A stretch of 64,000 bases of DNA, from positions 10,586,102 to 10,650,101 of the forward strand of contig OY855906.1 of assembly GCA_963693305.1 (NCBI GenBank). The letters run 5' to 3'. The DNA is from Meandrina meandrites. Lineage: Eukaryota; Cnidaria; Anthozoa; Scleractinia; Meandrinidae. The notes under the pieces are model-generated. The model saw only the letters and a list, made by a program, of their open reading frames with translations, was not told where the DNA came from and made no database searches. This document shows positions 1-13,200 of this stretch, piece by piece. The stretch's first letter is position 1. Each line of letters opens with the position of its first letter. Made by a program: the position numbers and the translations under genes.

Positions 1-291
1 TTGCTTTCATTATTTTACTTGTCATGTGAGCCGCTGAACTGCCGGATTGAGTGTTTGTGCGATGGAGTGATAGCTTTGAACATTCGGGCATTTAGGTAAT
101 TGTGGAGATTGTAATCGAGAGAGTTTTTAGACTGAACCGAGTGTTTTACAACGAGAGCTACGAATCAAGAAACCGAAACGTGAGTCCCTTTGTCGGCGTC
201 AACAGTTTCCCACCTGACACTAATTTACTGACAAATGTAAGAACAATGTACTTCACTGAAGTGCAAGTGGAGGGCATTGTTATATACTGCT

Positions 292-294
292 AAT

Positions 295-354
<60 letters not shown>

Positions 355-626
355 TAATAAATCACTTTATTTAAGTGTCAATGTATTTAGCACGGCTGTG
401 CTAATTGAGGACACTGTAAATAGTGAAACAAATATTATAAATCGAACAGAAACTTGTTAAAAATCCCAACTGGCAGGAGGCTGACCAGTTGGCTATATAC
501 AAAGCGTGGAGGAGTTGAATTCGGGACCACCGAAGACAAATCCATCTAGTGGCAGGGAGGAGGATTTGAACCCGGGACCTCCGGATTACAAGTCCAGCGC
601 CCTAACCACTAGGCCACGCTGCCTCC
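292..626 (-). mobile_element. tRNA-derived SINE with (ATT)n tail
   Basis: On the minus strand the element begins near 626 with a tRNA-like head containing an A-box-like stretch (GTGGCCTAGTGGTTAG) and a B box (GGTTCAAATCC). The anticodon loop reads CTTGTAA, suggesting a tRNA-Thr(TGT) ancestor. An unrelated body follows, and the element ends in a long (ATT)n run at about 292-363. The matching stretch of array unit C (about 20360-20400) has no such insertion, so this is a recent insertion in intron 2 of gene E. The target duplication is short and AT-rich and could not be fixed. Confidence 0.8.
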
Positions 627-928
627 ATATAATCCCTCACTTAACTTATCTGATGATTAGTTAAGTTGTTATGGCAATAACAAGTATCGAAAGCTTACCA
701 TTTACTGTTAATCGCGCCACTTCCCGTGAATTCCCCAGTTTAGTTTAGTATTTATATCCATTAGTTCTAACAGTTCGCTCCTGGCATTCCATGGAAACAA
801 TCTCTTTCAGTTATTCTCTTGAGGCAACAGGTGTTTTATGTTTATCAAATATTGAAACCTTGACGGAAATATTTCATGCGCTTCATTTATTTAAATAGTT
901 TAAATGACCACAAATACCAAAAGCTTAC

Positions 929-2447
929 CATTTACTGTTAATCTCACCACTTCCCGTGTTTTTCCCAGGATGTTTGTTGCTGAACACTGATACACGCCCG
1001 ATTCATTTCCGGTCACCTTCTTTAACTGCAACTTTCCTCCTGAAACCGCTGACTGAATGATTTCTGACTGATTGTCCAGTTTACTCCACACTACTGCAGG
1101 CTCAGGATTACCACTTGCTGAACACTGAAACGAGGCTGATCCACCTTCATTCACTGTCAACGCCACAGGCCAAACAACAACTGCAGGAGATGATATCGAT
1201 TCACCAGGTTCTCCTTTAGTTCCCGGCATGCCTGCGGGCCCTATGTCTCCTTTCTCACCTTTGGTTCCAGTCTCTCCCTTTAATCCTGCAGGTCCCATAA
1301 TGCCTTGCTTGCCGCTCTTTCCTGGCGATCCCATAATACCTTTATCTCCTTTGTTTCCAGTTCTTCCTTTCTGTCCCCTTCGTCCCCGGGCTCCATTGTG
1401 TCCTCTTGGTCCAGGTGGGCCGGGAGGGCCTGGAGCACCAGTTGAGCACGTTAAACCCGTTGGCTGACAGAGATGCAATCTTCCCGATGATAAAAGCTTG
1501 TTCATTTTGAGCATTATTTCCACTGTGCTTTTATCTTCGGATGCGTTCTTAGTTGAGCCAACTTGGCGTCTGTTTCTATGAAGTTTTTGAATTTCTACCA
1601 ACAAAAGGAGAATGTATTTGAATAAACTGATTTCTACTTACAAACACGGGAGAGAGGAAACTATTTCTTTTTTCACACTAGCGTCTTTAACTGATTTAAA
1701 ACTTGTCATTAAAGAGAACACCCTTTTGAACGGCAGTGGTATAACATAATTATATTACCCCTGGAACGCGATTCTGTCAAATATTAAAAAGCTCCAGGGT
1801 ATATCTAACATATACTATGACTGAGCAGAAATAATTGATAGCACTACACTACGTTACATGTAAATACTTTTTCCGCAGCATCTTATACATGGGTGCAATG
1901 AACTCTGATGTAGAAAATCTGTTCCAACTGACAGTGAGTTCTTTGTTTTTTTCCTGATCATAAGGTCAGTCGTGGACGACATGGTGGAATACAACGTTGT
2001 TCGAATCATTGTTTTCTTCTAAGATTGTCAACATTTCGTTCAAAAGAACTTGACCTGGTAACCTCCAGTTTATTGGCTACAGCACACAGGAAGCAGGAAT
2101 AACACCCAAAGGCTATATTGTTCATTTATACGGTAATTTTTACTTATTCCTTTATTCAGTTGTATATTTCTATCAGGAATAAGTTGTAATAGTAGAAACA
2201 TATTAGGAACTTAGCTTGTAGCTTGCATTTGTCTAAAGACCAACTTACCAGGAACATTCTTGATTATCTTTACGTCTGCGTCGTCTGACTGCGGCTTGGC
2301 CTCCGCAACGTTTTCAAGAGCGCTGATTCGCCCCTTTTGCTCGTTCATCTCCAATTCGACTCGAATAAACCCGACGCAGTAAAACACAATAGACAAAACA
2401 GAAATGATGGAAGCAAAGGAAGGCAAACTCTGCTTTTGAACGGCCAT
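929..2447 (-). CDS. Gene E (partial): membrane-anchored collagen/Ig protein, FReD family
   Basis: Two exons are visible: 2249-2447 (start ATG at 2447) and 929-1594. Exon 1 encodes a short cytoplasmic N-terminus starting MAVQKQS and one hydrophobic anchor of about 20 residues. Exon 2 encodes a furin-type site (RNRR), a Cys-rich linker, about 26 uninterrupted Gly-X-Y triplets and a first I-set Ig domain (motif YQCSATN). Exon 1 ends in phase 1 at GTAAGT, exon 2 starts after GGTAG and ends in phase 1 at GTAAGC. By comparison with genes A, B and D, two more Ig domains and a FReD should follow beyond the left edge. Exon 2 and the 150 bases downstream are nearly identical to gene B. The start was chosen because a TATA box lies in the upstream open frame. 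Role inferred: surface recognition protein. Confidence 0.85.
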
Positions 2448-2547
2448 TTCTATCGATGATTTAAACAATTCTACCAGGTTACAGCGTTTTAACTCGTTAT
2501 GTGATATCAAAACCACGAGTGTGGGCTGCAACTTGCCAAATTGTCTG

Positions 2548-2556
2548 CTATTTATA
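2548..2556 (-). promoter_or_regulatory. TATA box of gene E
   Basis: TATAAATAG on the minus strand, about 100 bases before the ATG at 2447. The same word sits at the same distance in genes A, B and C. Its presence inside the upstream open frame supports the downstream start codon. Confidence 0.7.
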
Positions 2557-3602
2557 TACCAAAAGATCAATTTAGTCTTGGAATTGAAATGTTATTGGCT
2601 TTAATTTTGACATGTGAGTATGTGTTGAAAGACTTGGAATTTTCTAGAAAGGGAGAAGGTTGTCGGTATTTCCGGAGGACAGTGGGAAGCCATAGTTATA
2701 GCAGTACAGTGTAGCTAGTCAACAGGAAATTTAGTTCGCTGTTGTGAGCTTCTTTTATGATATTCGCTTTTTTAGTCTTCTTTTTGGGGGTGGGGGTGAA
2801 TTAGTATTAAGTGATTTGAGAGCAAGAGTCATTTTTTTCCGTAGAATGAGTATTTTTTTCTGACTCAATCATCAGGTTCGATTAGCCGCACTGTAAGAAT
2901 GGATAGCCCGTTTGTCGTGATCCCACATGCACCAATTTTTTGAAATATTCACACATCATCATGACTCATCATCATGTATTATCACGCGTCACGTGTAACC
3001 ATAGCCCATCTTTCGGCCTTTGATGTGAGACACAATAAACAATAAACTGAATGCAATGTTAATTGCAGGGTTAATTGGAAGCCAAGAAAAGATAACTGAT
3101 CAGTTAGAGAACTGAAAGAAAACAACAAGGCATGGACATGTAACTGTAAAGAGACGACAATCTAAAATGTACCGGTAGTTTTTCGCCTTCCTCTCCAAGG
3201 AGTGTAGTTATCCCTCAGTAACTCCAAGTTAGTTGCCAACTTCAGTTGACATATAATGTTTCAACCGTTCTCTCGTCATCTGAGAAATATCAGAGTCGAA
3301 ACGTCAAATTCGCTACACTCGGCTGCAGCCATTAGTTTACTCTTATGTACGTTCAAGTTGACAATGGCGTAGCGCACGAGGTTATAAATAGAATGCAAAT
3401 GATTATACCCCGCCACGAGGCTCAGACAACATCAGCGTGTTCTGAGAGAATTAGAGGGAATCTTGGCGAAGTTTTAGTGTTTCAAAAAGCGTTTAAGGAA
3501 CACCCGCTGTTTAAGAGTGTTTTCCGGCTTGTTTGTCTGAATCTTGTCTGAGTCATGACGTCACTCGAGCACTTCGCTATTAGCTTAGTATTTCGCTTGC
3601 TG

Positions 3603-3694
3603 GCCCCAGTTGTTCAAAGGGTGGATAACGCTATCCAACGGATAAATCACTATCCAGTGGATAGTCTAGTTTGTTTTTCCAACACTTATCCGCC

Positions 3695-3729
<35 letters not shown>

Positions 3730-3747
3730 TCTTTGAACAACTGGGGC
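3603..3747. mobile_element. 145-bp inverted-repeat MITE with CTG target duplication
   Basis: Both ends read GCCCCAGTTGTTCAAAG inward, and the element folds on itself through GGATAAC/GTTATCC arms. It is flanked by CTG at 3600-3602 and 3748-3750. The same place in array unit D (near 14541) reads straight through with a single CTG, giving an empty site. Confidence 0.88.
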
Positions 3748-5296
3748 CTGGTCGATGCAGAGCAACATTCTTTAGAAACTTACCACTTCAAATGATTATA
3801 GCCCCACGAGGCTCAGACAACATCAGCGTGTTCTGAGAAGAAAAGAGCTCGAGGGAATCAAGGCGAAGGTTTAGGTTGCAAAAAGTGTTTTAGGAACACC
3901 GGCTGTTTTAGAGAGTCTTGTGTGAGCCATGACGTCACTTCCGCGCTTCGCTATTAGCTTAGTAGGATTTCGCTTGCTCGACGAGGCAGAAAAACATTCT
4001 TTAGAAACTTACAACTTCCATAAGACACAGGAAGCACAGTCAAAAATTTATTTTCAACTGTGTTGAAGGAAGCAGAAATACATCAGTTTCTTTATGTTTT
4101 TATATGCTCCGTACCTATCAGTAAAACGCACAGGTTTGCGATTTGTGTTTTGAATCCGTAAAATATACGTAAATTGGGCGTAACCCACGAAAACGTCTAA
4201 ATTTGGCCTGCATTGATAACATGCACCTGATTTTGGCGTTTCCAGGCAACGCGTGGTTTGTTATACCCAGTTAACACGTGACCTGGGTGTTTCCAGTTGA
4301 GCTTGGGCGTGTGGAGGTGTGGTCAATCAATCGTGCCAGCCAGTCAGGCGAAGAACACGTGGTCTGGGCGTGTCTGGGGAGACCTGTAAATCCATCAATC
4401 CAGATGAAGAAGGAAGATTTGTTTCAAATTGCTCCGTTTTCTATAGACAGAACATATTAAAAATCTCTATTATTAAAAGCCTCTTCTCCCCAGTCACTTA
4501 TTTTAAAGACAACATATGAACAGCAAAACGACTTCATGGAGGTAATTGTATTTTTTGGAGTTATCCATCCAAAACATTTACGTTTTGTTAATTTAATCTT
4601 TCTTTGTTTTTACCCATTAAACACCTGCATCTGTTTTCATGTACCCTAGTTAATTTGAAGTACGGCCACTTCTCCACTACAGATGATATAATTCTGGCCT
4701 GCTTATCTCATTTATAAAGACTTTTAAACTTGCTGATTGTTTTAGTCACTATTTCATGTGCATCCTTCTTCGGGAGGTGAAACTTGCAGGAATTTGCTTC
4801 CCCCATTTACGGGTGTTAAAAATCACCCCAAAGACGGAAGGAGATCAAAAAGCCATGGGGGCAAAAAAACGACGAGATGAGCTAAGCTGTCTTAGCAGCA
4901 CACCACATGTATATGTCTGCTGCTCCTGGACAAGTCCGAAAATATCATTTTCAAACTAAGCGATTGAAATTCTTTTTAGTTATCACTGCTGGTTTCCAGA
5001 ATTTCCGAAGATTACCGAAAATTTCATGAACGTTATCCAAACGGCTCTTAAATCAACTTCCTGGTATTTCCGAAGATTACCGAAGGATTCTGAAAAATCT
5101 TTGAAATTTCTAAAGCAAATCGGACGACCTGCTAAGGCTCATGTACTAGCAAGCCTCCTCTTAGCATACACATTTACAGGCCTGCGTACTTAAACATCAT
5201 TCATGAACTCGGCGAATGTATCACAACACATCATTGAGAAGAATTTTCTGAAATTATACTGTACGATTTAACGGCTATTTTGTGAATTGTAGTTAC

Positions 5297-5342
5297 CCGA
5301 TATTCAGTATCGACTGGATATTCCAACAACTCTGTAAAACCC
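5297..5342 (-). pseudogene. RMI1 exon 9 remnant in unit D/E spacer
   Basis: On the minus strand this stretch matches RMI1 exon 9 (47254-47295), keeping the GAGTTGTTGGAATATCCAG core and an upstream CTGCAG acceptor. Small indels break the frame, and the donor side reads GGTAACT. There is no partner exon nearby, so it is a duplicated fossil rather than a working exon. Confidence 0.65.
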
Positions 5343-5567
5343 TGCAGGGCGCGACAACGACTCAGTTGAATGTTACGTCATTGCCACAGACAAAGCGTGT
5401 TCCAATTCCAATCCCAGGGATCGGAGGAACTACACGGCTCACTGCAGGTGCCAGTGCTGAACTCAAATCACTGTAGCATGGAGACTAGGAGTAATGCTAA
5501 TCAGCCACACGTGAAATGCAAGTACATGGCATGGCTACGCCCCTCCCCCAAGGTTTTTTCTACAGGT

Positions 5568-5589
5568 CCCCCCCCCCCCCCCCCCCCCC
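5568..5589 (+). repeat. Poly-C run
   Basis: A C homopolymer of about 22 bases in the D/E spacer. A shorter C-run is at the equivalent place in the next spacer (15850-15867). The lengths are likely unreliable in any assembly. Confidence 0.8.
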
Positions 5590-6739
5590 GCAAAAGGTAG
5601 GACTGTGAGCGTAACGCAGCTGTTTAGTTTCTTTTTAACGGGGAACTTTAGACAGAGAACATGGGTCTTCTTTCTCCGATCTGTAGACCGGCGTTTTATT
5701 CTTCATCTCTGAACTGTTCAGTTACAGCTGCAGGCAGCTAATTATAAACCGTCAAACGCAAAAGTTGAAGCTTAACTTTGTTCACATCGCGCCCACGCTC
5801 TTAGCTTTGCCGGTAAACAAGTCCATTCTACTAACATTTACAAAGGTGCCTAATTAGAAAGTGGCGTCTTTGAGAGTTAAGTACTTAAGTAAAAATTAAT
5901 TCAATTTTTTCAACCGGCATCGAACATGGATGAAACGGTTGGTTTTGCTGAAGTTTCACAATAGAATACTCTTTTAAGTCGGCCGGTTTATCAATATTCA
6001 ACCAGTAAGCGGCTTTACCCAATAGAAACACGATAAAACTCAACCAAACTAACAAATCGAAAACAGTTGATCCCAACAGAACACGCTTACGGACCGGCCG
6101 GTAATCAGCCGCCTCAACTGACAACGGTTTTACAAGTGTTCTATTGGGACACTTCAATCCAATCAAACAAAACCGGTCGCGGTTGAAATAGTTTAATGCT
6201 GTCCTTGTAGAACACGACCTAAGTAACTAATAATTCAAACCCAAAGCCTAATATCCCCTAAACTACAAGTAACTTAAAATTCGTACGTCTTGTACCAATC
6301 ACGGCAGTGACTGGACAGAATGCTTCGAAACCAAGACAAACGTGATTCTATTCTCTTTAATTAAGCAACACAAAGGAAACAAAACTTCATTTTGCGACTT
6401 GAGTAAATATTTTCGCGTAACTAGGTAAAATTTAATTAAATGTTTCGAGTGTTGGTTTGCAACGGAAACTAAAGTTCCGCAGTTCTTTTAAGTGTACGAC
6501 TAACGTACTTACTGTAAGAACATTTACTCTACAAGTATTCACCGAAAAGTTACTTAAATTTTGTGAAAAATGTTTCTTTTAGCTACGACATCTGCAGGCA
6601 GAACTACAAGTGCTTGCCAATCTACCGGGTAACCCTGATCATCGTTGGGTTTGAAATACACTCGTTAAATTTTTTTATTTTATCAGAGTAATCAGTAAAG
6701 CTAACAAAAGTTGTTTACGACAAGCGAAGGAAAAGATAA

Positions 6740-6862
6740 TCGCAGTCGGGCATCTGCTAACGGACACTTCGTTTCCATAAGCAGACACCTCTCTTAGGCG
6801 GACATTTTTTCCAGACCTAGGGGTGTCCCCGTACGGGAGGTCCCGCTGTACTTCGACCACAT
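6740..6862. repeat. GGACACC / GTGTCC repeat family, copy 1
   Basis: The stretch has alternating words such as GCTAACGGACACTTC, GCAGACACCTC, GGCGGACATTTT and GGGTGTCCCCGTACGGGAG. Related copies lie at 17490-17680, 25808-25998, 36140-37020 (interrupted) and, in expanded form, in IFT88 intron 4 at 57760-58160. It is an interspersed non-coding repeat of unknown type. Confidence 0.6.
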
Positions 6863-7260
6863 TACGTCAAAACCATTGGAATATATAAAGCTTATTTAGC
6901 ATTTGAGCGAATTCAGTTGAGTGACACTGCAACTTTGTTTGTCCATACAGCAACCTTTGAACAACAAGATAGCCTTAACGAACTGTATACCTTAAGAAAA
7001 AATTTCTTAACATTTCACATTAGAGCCCCAAGGCAGTCTATCTTACCTAAAGTTACAATTTCATAACAAAATTGATTGTTGACCATTGTTAAGAGCAATG
7101 TTATTTTAAAATGTTCCATTACAAACATTCTAATTCGTAAAAATTAATGACACAACTGACTTTTTATGTTCTAATTGACTGAAGAACTTGATGAGCGGTG
7201 ATAAGTGACATGTTGGTATTTACTTCACTAACAGGATTAAACCTGTTACTGGTATTCTTT

Positions 7261-10200
7261 CTACGATGACGGCCTCAGTTTCATTTCAGTGAATTTGAGT
7301 GAAAGAGAAACTCTGAAGTGGTGCCACCTGGCTCCACGGTCATCACTTTTGTCTCCCAGGTATTGTCCGTTTAGATTGGACCAGTGGCAATCCTTGTACC
7401 ACCAGGCGCCAGTATGATATACAGCACAGTTACTGCTCCATATGTCACTATCTCTGTCTTTTGTACTAAACGCCATGTTATTATGATATGCTAACGAATC
7501 TCCCGCTGTACCTGAATATGAACCCACTTTAAGTCGATACTGCGCCTGCTCATCACCAATGTTAAACTTGCCATATTTGGCATACGCTTTACCTCCGCTC
7601 CAGTCCTCCAGCTCCACTCGTAGAGAGCTGGGTCTGGAGGCCGTCAGTCGGTGGATCTTGTCGTTTCCTAACCAGAACTCACCAGTCAGCTGACCAAAGC
7701 CTGCTTTGTAGTCGTTCCATCCCCGATAGAAGTCTACCGAGCCATCCTGTCTTCGCTGAAACACAGTCCAGCCTCCACCGTCAGTGCGCATGTCACAGTA
7801 GACATTGAAGTGTCCTCTACCGTCTGGGTTGACAGAATACACTCCACTCTGAGTATGGCCTGATTTCAATAGCTCGGAACAATCTGACAAGATAGAATGT
7901 ATGTTAATAACTTATTTTTTATTAAACCCTATAAGCATTGTCCAGTTATCTTGCAAATAAATATAAAAATAATAACCATTGTGAAAAAAATTGTTATAAA
8001 ATTATAAGTTAAAGTGGAAGAGATGTCCAACAAAAAATATTTTATATTTAGATAAGAAAAAAATTGATACAATCACGCCTTTTTCGTCGCTCCGTGTAAC
8101 TGAATGTACAAACACTAATGTGCTAGTTCAGGCCGACGCTGTAACAAGCAATCAGACGCTCTCTTTCTCTCGTGTAAACACACTATTGCTGGCTCCTCGC
8201 TTTTTAGGGAAAGAAAAAGCTGATCACAGGTTGGGGGCAAGATAAGAGAAAATTGGAACTTTTAGTGAAAGTGGTTCAACAAAAAATTGTTATTGACGTT
8301 AAAGAAAAAATACAATCACGCCTTTCGTTGCTTTTAAGACATACTATGGTGCTAGTTGAGAACGCTGTGTTCCGCAGTCCCACAAAAATGGAAAGTTGGA
8401 GAAGCAAAGAGTTCTAACTTAAAAGCCGTGTAGGCGACATGTTTTCATCCTGTAACCAGAGGTATTCCTCAAGGTTCAATACTTGGTTCGTTCCTGTTTA
8501 ATATTTTTATGACCGATCTCCACTATGTAGTTTGTCAGACAACTCTGTCTACTTACGCTGACGACACCTAAATATACTACACCGGCAATGACGCAGTTGA
8601 ACAAGCTATAAATGCCGACCTCGCTAGAATTGACAAATGTACCAGGACAATGAAATGAGAAGACTGAATCATCAGAAGTATCAAGCCATGGTAATGGAAA
8701 AAAACACAAGTAAATCCTGCTTTAGCTAAAACACTGTCATTCCAACAGGAAGTGAACTAGAGCTGCTTGCTGTAACAATTGACAGTGAATTGATATGCAT
8801 GCAGGAAGGTGAGCCAGCAAACGAAGAACAATGAAGAAGATGCTTCCGTTTGAACTGTGGACTGAGCTCTACCTAGCATCCTTAGTAGAGCACCCCTGGA
8901 TTACCGCACATCCATTACTATTCGGACTCGACATTTTTGGGATTTGAGTGCAATCTAACTTTCCGACAATTGCAAAGAAAATCACTTCATTCATAACTTA
9001 CCTGTACCTCTTGGTAGAAGTTGAACAGCACTTATTGTCTCAATAGCAAACACTCCTGCACTTGTAGCCACACAAATATAGTTCCCAGCATCCTCTCCTT
9101 TGAAATCTCTTATGACAAGCGCATTGCTTGTCCTGTGACTCCTCCCCACGGGCAGTGCTGCTCCTTGTCTTTTCCAGCTAATGACTGGTCGTGGATCACC
9201 GGTAGCGCTGCAGTTTAACGTCAACGTGTCACCAATTCCAACAGAAACCATTCCAGGTGGTTTAACGGTGAACTTAGGAAGTGAAGTCACAACTAACAGA
9301 GTTTTCCTTTCAACATTTCCTAAAAGGTTCACTGCTGAACAGAAGTATGCGTCAGAGTCAACTTTGCGGACATCTGAAATTTGTAAAGCAGTGTTGTTAT
9401 ACTGCGCTCTCCCCTGGGGTAACTGACCAGACGACTTCCTCCAGGTGACTACTGGTGCCGGGTATCCGGTCACGTGACAGATAGGCAAAATGACGTTACT
9501 TCCTTCAATGGCGTAAGAAGGTCCCAGATGTAGGGAAACACGAGGGTGAACTGCAATCAAGTGAACATCATTTAGCTTGATATTCATATTTCAGGAAATC
9601 ATTTTTTTTTTCACAAGAAGCTGAAAAGACACACCGCCCAGAATGCCGTTGTCTTTTGCGACATGTACTTACAGCGCCCGATTTCAGGGCGCACGGCATA
9701 ATAATTTGCAAATTTAGAACTAGTCAGTTGTGAATGGCTAACAGACTTTGCTTTGGGAATACTTTTGAGTTTCGTTGCATTGCCGCTGCTGTCAATGAAA
9801 TTTTGTGTGAAACTTTGTGTGAAGCAAGTTTCAAGGTGCAATAAAGCGCACAATAGCTCGCTAATTAGGTCGCTCTACCTATTCAGACCCATTGAATACA
9901 TAAATTTGTCAAAGAGTTCATAAGAATTTTTTATGACCTCAAAAGGAGTCAAACCTCTTTTAACTGCTGCCTAAACGTTGTCTGCAAACATACAAGAGTT
10001 CGTCAGCCACGCGCGATAAAATAAATTAAAATAAATGAAACTCGCGCTTTACAAAAATAATCTTCGCAATTAGTTTGCTTAGCCTTCTTTCAGGTGTAAC
10101 TGACGAGTACCGCAAAACCTAGTACTCTCAAAGGCTATTCCTTGGTCGGCCTGTTTTTATTCAGCCTGTTCGTGTCTACCGAGCTTTACACATATTCCGC

Positions 10201-13200
10201 AAGCGGAAATAATTTGTTCGCTCCTCTGAAACTTACTTGACTTATGGCTATAACCCTAGGTGGGTATAGGGCCGGACGCTCGCTCGCTCCGGTCTCTGAA
10301 AGGCGCACAAAAAATGACTCGGCTCATTTGACTGACTAGCGTTCACATAACTTTTTATCCCTATGTACACACCGTCCGACGGTCCACACCGTCCGACGGT
10401 TTACCAAAACAATGCAGAGCTACAAAATAACTGCACTTGAGGCCAAAAAATATAATACTTTCCAAACAATGACAGACGTAACAGTAGTTACATTGTTTTT
10501 TAACCCCTTTTTAAGCGGTGACGTCATCTTATGACGTCATCGGTTAATGCTGTAAAGCGGAAAAGCGATGGAATTTCTGGAATTTCTGGGGTGATGTGCG
10601 ATTACTCCCTGAATTGAACCGAAGAGCACTGGGAACTAGGTGCATGGTTTTTGTTCTTTTTAAGCGATGACATCATGTCATCGGTCGTCGTGCGAGTGGA
10701 CGGGATCTGTTGTTTGTTGTCTGTTGCGATCGACCGATCTGTAGAACCGAATAGAAATCACCGTGTAGAACTCAAAGCAAAATACTCCCGGGCAGTTAGA
10801 AAGGACCGATTCGAAGTATAAACGAAAGAGACAAATTATATTTGATGTGTTTTATTAGATTTAGTAAACAGAAATCTTTACATTTTTTAAAAGAAAAGAG
10901 CTAAACATTTTCAAGACAGCGTTTGACCTTGAATTGTATGTCGTCAGTATCGGATGTTGCGCTACAAGATAACGCAACTTTTGTTGTACAATCATTCAAC
11001 ACAGCAGTTGTTCAGGAATAAACGTCAGTAGAAAAAGAAATCAAGTTTAACTCAACAAGAAAACACCGCGTACAACTCAAAGCAAAATACTCCCGGGCAG
11101 CTAGAAAGGACTTATTCTACGCAACTTTTGTCGAACAATCCTTCAACACAGAAGTTGTCAGCTACTTTATTTTTTTTTTTTTTAAATTTTCTGTCAAATT
11201 TCCTGAAAATTCTTAAAGACCCCTTGTGAAACGTCATCGCTTCTGCATGTATTGCGTGCCGTTTATTTATAAAGGCAACTGAGTAAACTAAACCGTTTTC
11301 TTGTAAAAGTAAAATTCCCGAGCGATGGTAACCGTTTTTGGCCGACTTTCTTTGTTATTATATGTACTTTCTCTAATTTGCTTTTCAATGTTCGCGCGAG
11401 AGAGGCGAGTGTAGTGTTCAATTTGTTGAAGTAAACTGAAGGAAAAGTGAGTATTAAAAAAAATGAAAAGGTTACATTTTAGTTGTTGCAAAGGTAGGCT
11501 CTGTTTTATTGAGGTAATTTCTTTCCAGTTTATATAAATGTTTTTCATAAGTTGTAATAGCTCGTTTACTGCATATAATGGAAGCATCCCTCGTAGCTGT
11601 TGCTTAAATACATTCTGCTCAGGCAGTCCGTGTTTTCCTTTTCATAATCATGCGTGGCCTGTAACATCTATTTACAGAAAATATTTCATACACGTCATGG
11701 TTAAGTGATTACAATTATCAAAAGCTTACCATTTACTGTTAATCGCACCACTTCCCGTGTATTCCCCAGGATGTTTGTTGCTGAACACTGATACACGCCC
11801 GAGTCATTTCCGGTTACCTTCTTTAACTGCAACTTTCCTCCTGAAACCGCTGACTGAATGATTTTTGACTGATTATCCAGTTTACTCCACACTACTGCAG
11901 GCTCAGGATTACCACTCGCTGAACACTGAAACGAGGCTGATCCACCTTCATTCACTGTCAACGTCACAGGAGAAACAATAACAGCAGGAGATGATATCGA
12001 TTCACCAGGTTCTCCTTTAGTTCCCGGCATGCCTGCGGATCCTATGTCTCCTTTCTCACCTTTGGTTGCAGTCTCTCCCTTTAATCCTGCAGGTCCCATA
12101 ATGCCTTGCTTGCCACTCTTTCCTGGCGATCCCATAATGCCTTTATCTCCTTTGTTTCCGGTTCTTCCTTTCTGTCCCCTTCGTCCCCGGCCTCCATTGT
12201 GTCCTCTTGGTCCAGGTGGGCCGGGAGGGCCTGGGGGACCTGACGAGCACGTTACACCCGTTGACTGACAGAGATGCAATTTTCCAGATGACAAAAGCTT
12301 GTTCATTTTGAGCATTACTTCCGTTGTGCTTTTATCTTCTGATGCGTTCTTACTTGAGTCAACTTGGCGTCTGTTTCTATGAAGTTTTTGAATTTCTACC
12401 GACAAAAGGAATATGTATTTGAATAGACTGATTCTACTTACAAACACGAGAGAGAGGAAACTATTTGTTCTTTTTTTCAAATTAGCGTCTTTAACTTATT
12501 TACAACTTGTGATTAAAGAGATCACCCTTTTGAATGGCAGTAGTATAACATAATTTACCTCTGGAACGCGATTCTCTCAAATACTGCAAAGCTCCAGCAT
12601 ATATTTAACACACTCTATGACTTAGCATAAATAATTGATAGTAATACGTTACATGTAAATACTTTTTCCGCAGCATCTTATACATGTGTGCAATGAACTC
12701 TGATGTAGAAAATCTGTTCCAACTGACATTGAGTTTCGCCGAGCTTGTTCCTTGTTTATTCCTGATCATTACCTCAGTCATAGCCGACATGGTTGAAGGC
12801 AACGTTGTTCGAATAATTATTTTCTTCTCAAATTGTCTACATTCAGTTGAAAAGAACTTGACCTGCTAACCTCCAGTTTATTGGCTACAGCACACAGGAA
12901 GCAGAGAGAACACGCAAAGGCCTCATTGTTGATTCATGCGACATTTTGTTTTACCTATTTCTTAACTCGGTTATATATTTCTATCAAGAACAAGTTGTGA
13001 TGGCACAAACATAAAAGGAACTTCTAGCTTGTACTTACCAGGAGCATTCTTGATTATCTTTATGTCTGCATCGTCTGACTGCGGCTTGGCCTCTGCAACG
13101 TTTTCAAGAGAACTGATTCTCTCCTTTTGCTCGTTCATCTCCAATTCGACTCGAATAAACCCGACGCAGTAAAACACAATAGACAAAACAGAAATGATGG

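Larger units (their letters stand above)
2571..7260. other. Spacer between genes D and E (array spacer unit)
   Basis: No gene supported. In order it holds: conserved upstream sequence of gene E; a 145-bp inverted-repeat element at 3603-3747; two copies of a CTCAGACAACATCAGCGTG-type block (3420 and 3811); a degenerate TTCCGAAGAT-rich stretch near 4990-5105; an RMI1 exon 9 remnant near 5297-5342; a poly-C run at about 5568-5589; and a GGACACC-type repeat at about 6740-6862. A 93-codon open frame at 5885-6166 with a hydrophobic stretch is not kept open in the sister units. Confidence 0.7.

Noticed and set aside
560..626. A tRNA-Thr gene on the minus strand
   Set aside because: The tRNA-like part continues into a SINE body and an ATT tail, and the stems are imperfect.
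2448..2570. N-terminal extension of the exon 1 frame (MIFWYINSRQFGKL...)
   Set aside because: The extension runs through the TATA box, so it lies in the promoter; MAVQKQS is the better start.
5885..6166. A 93-codon minus-strand frame with a possible membrane segment
   Set aside because: The aligned stretch in other spacers is interrupted by a 451-bp insertion or deletions and does not stay open.
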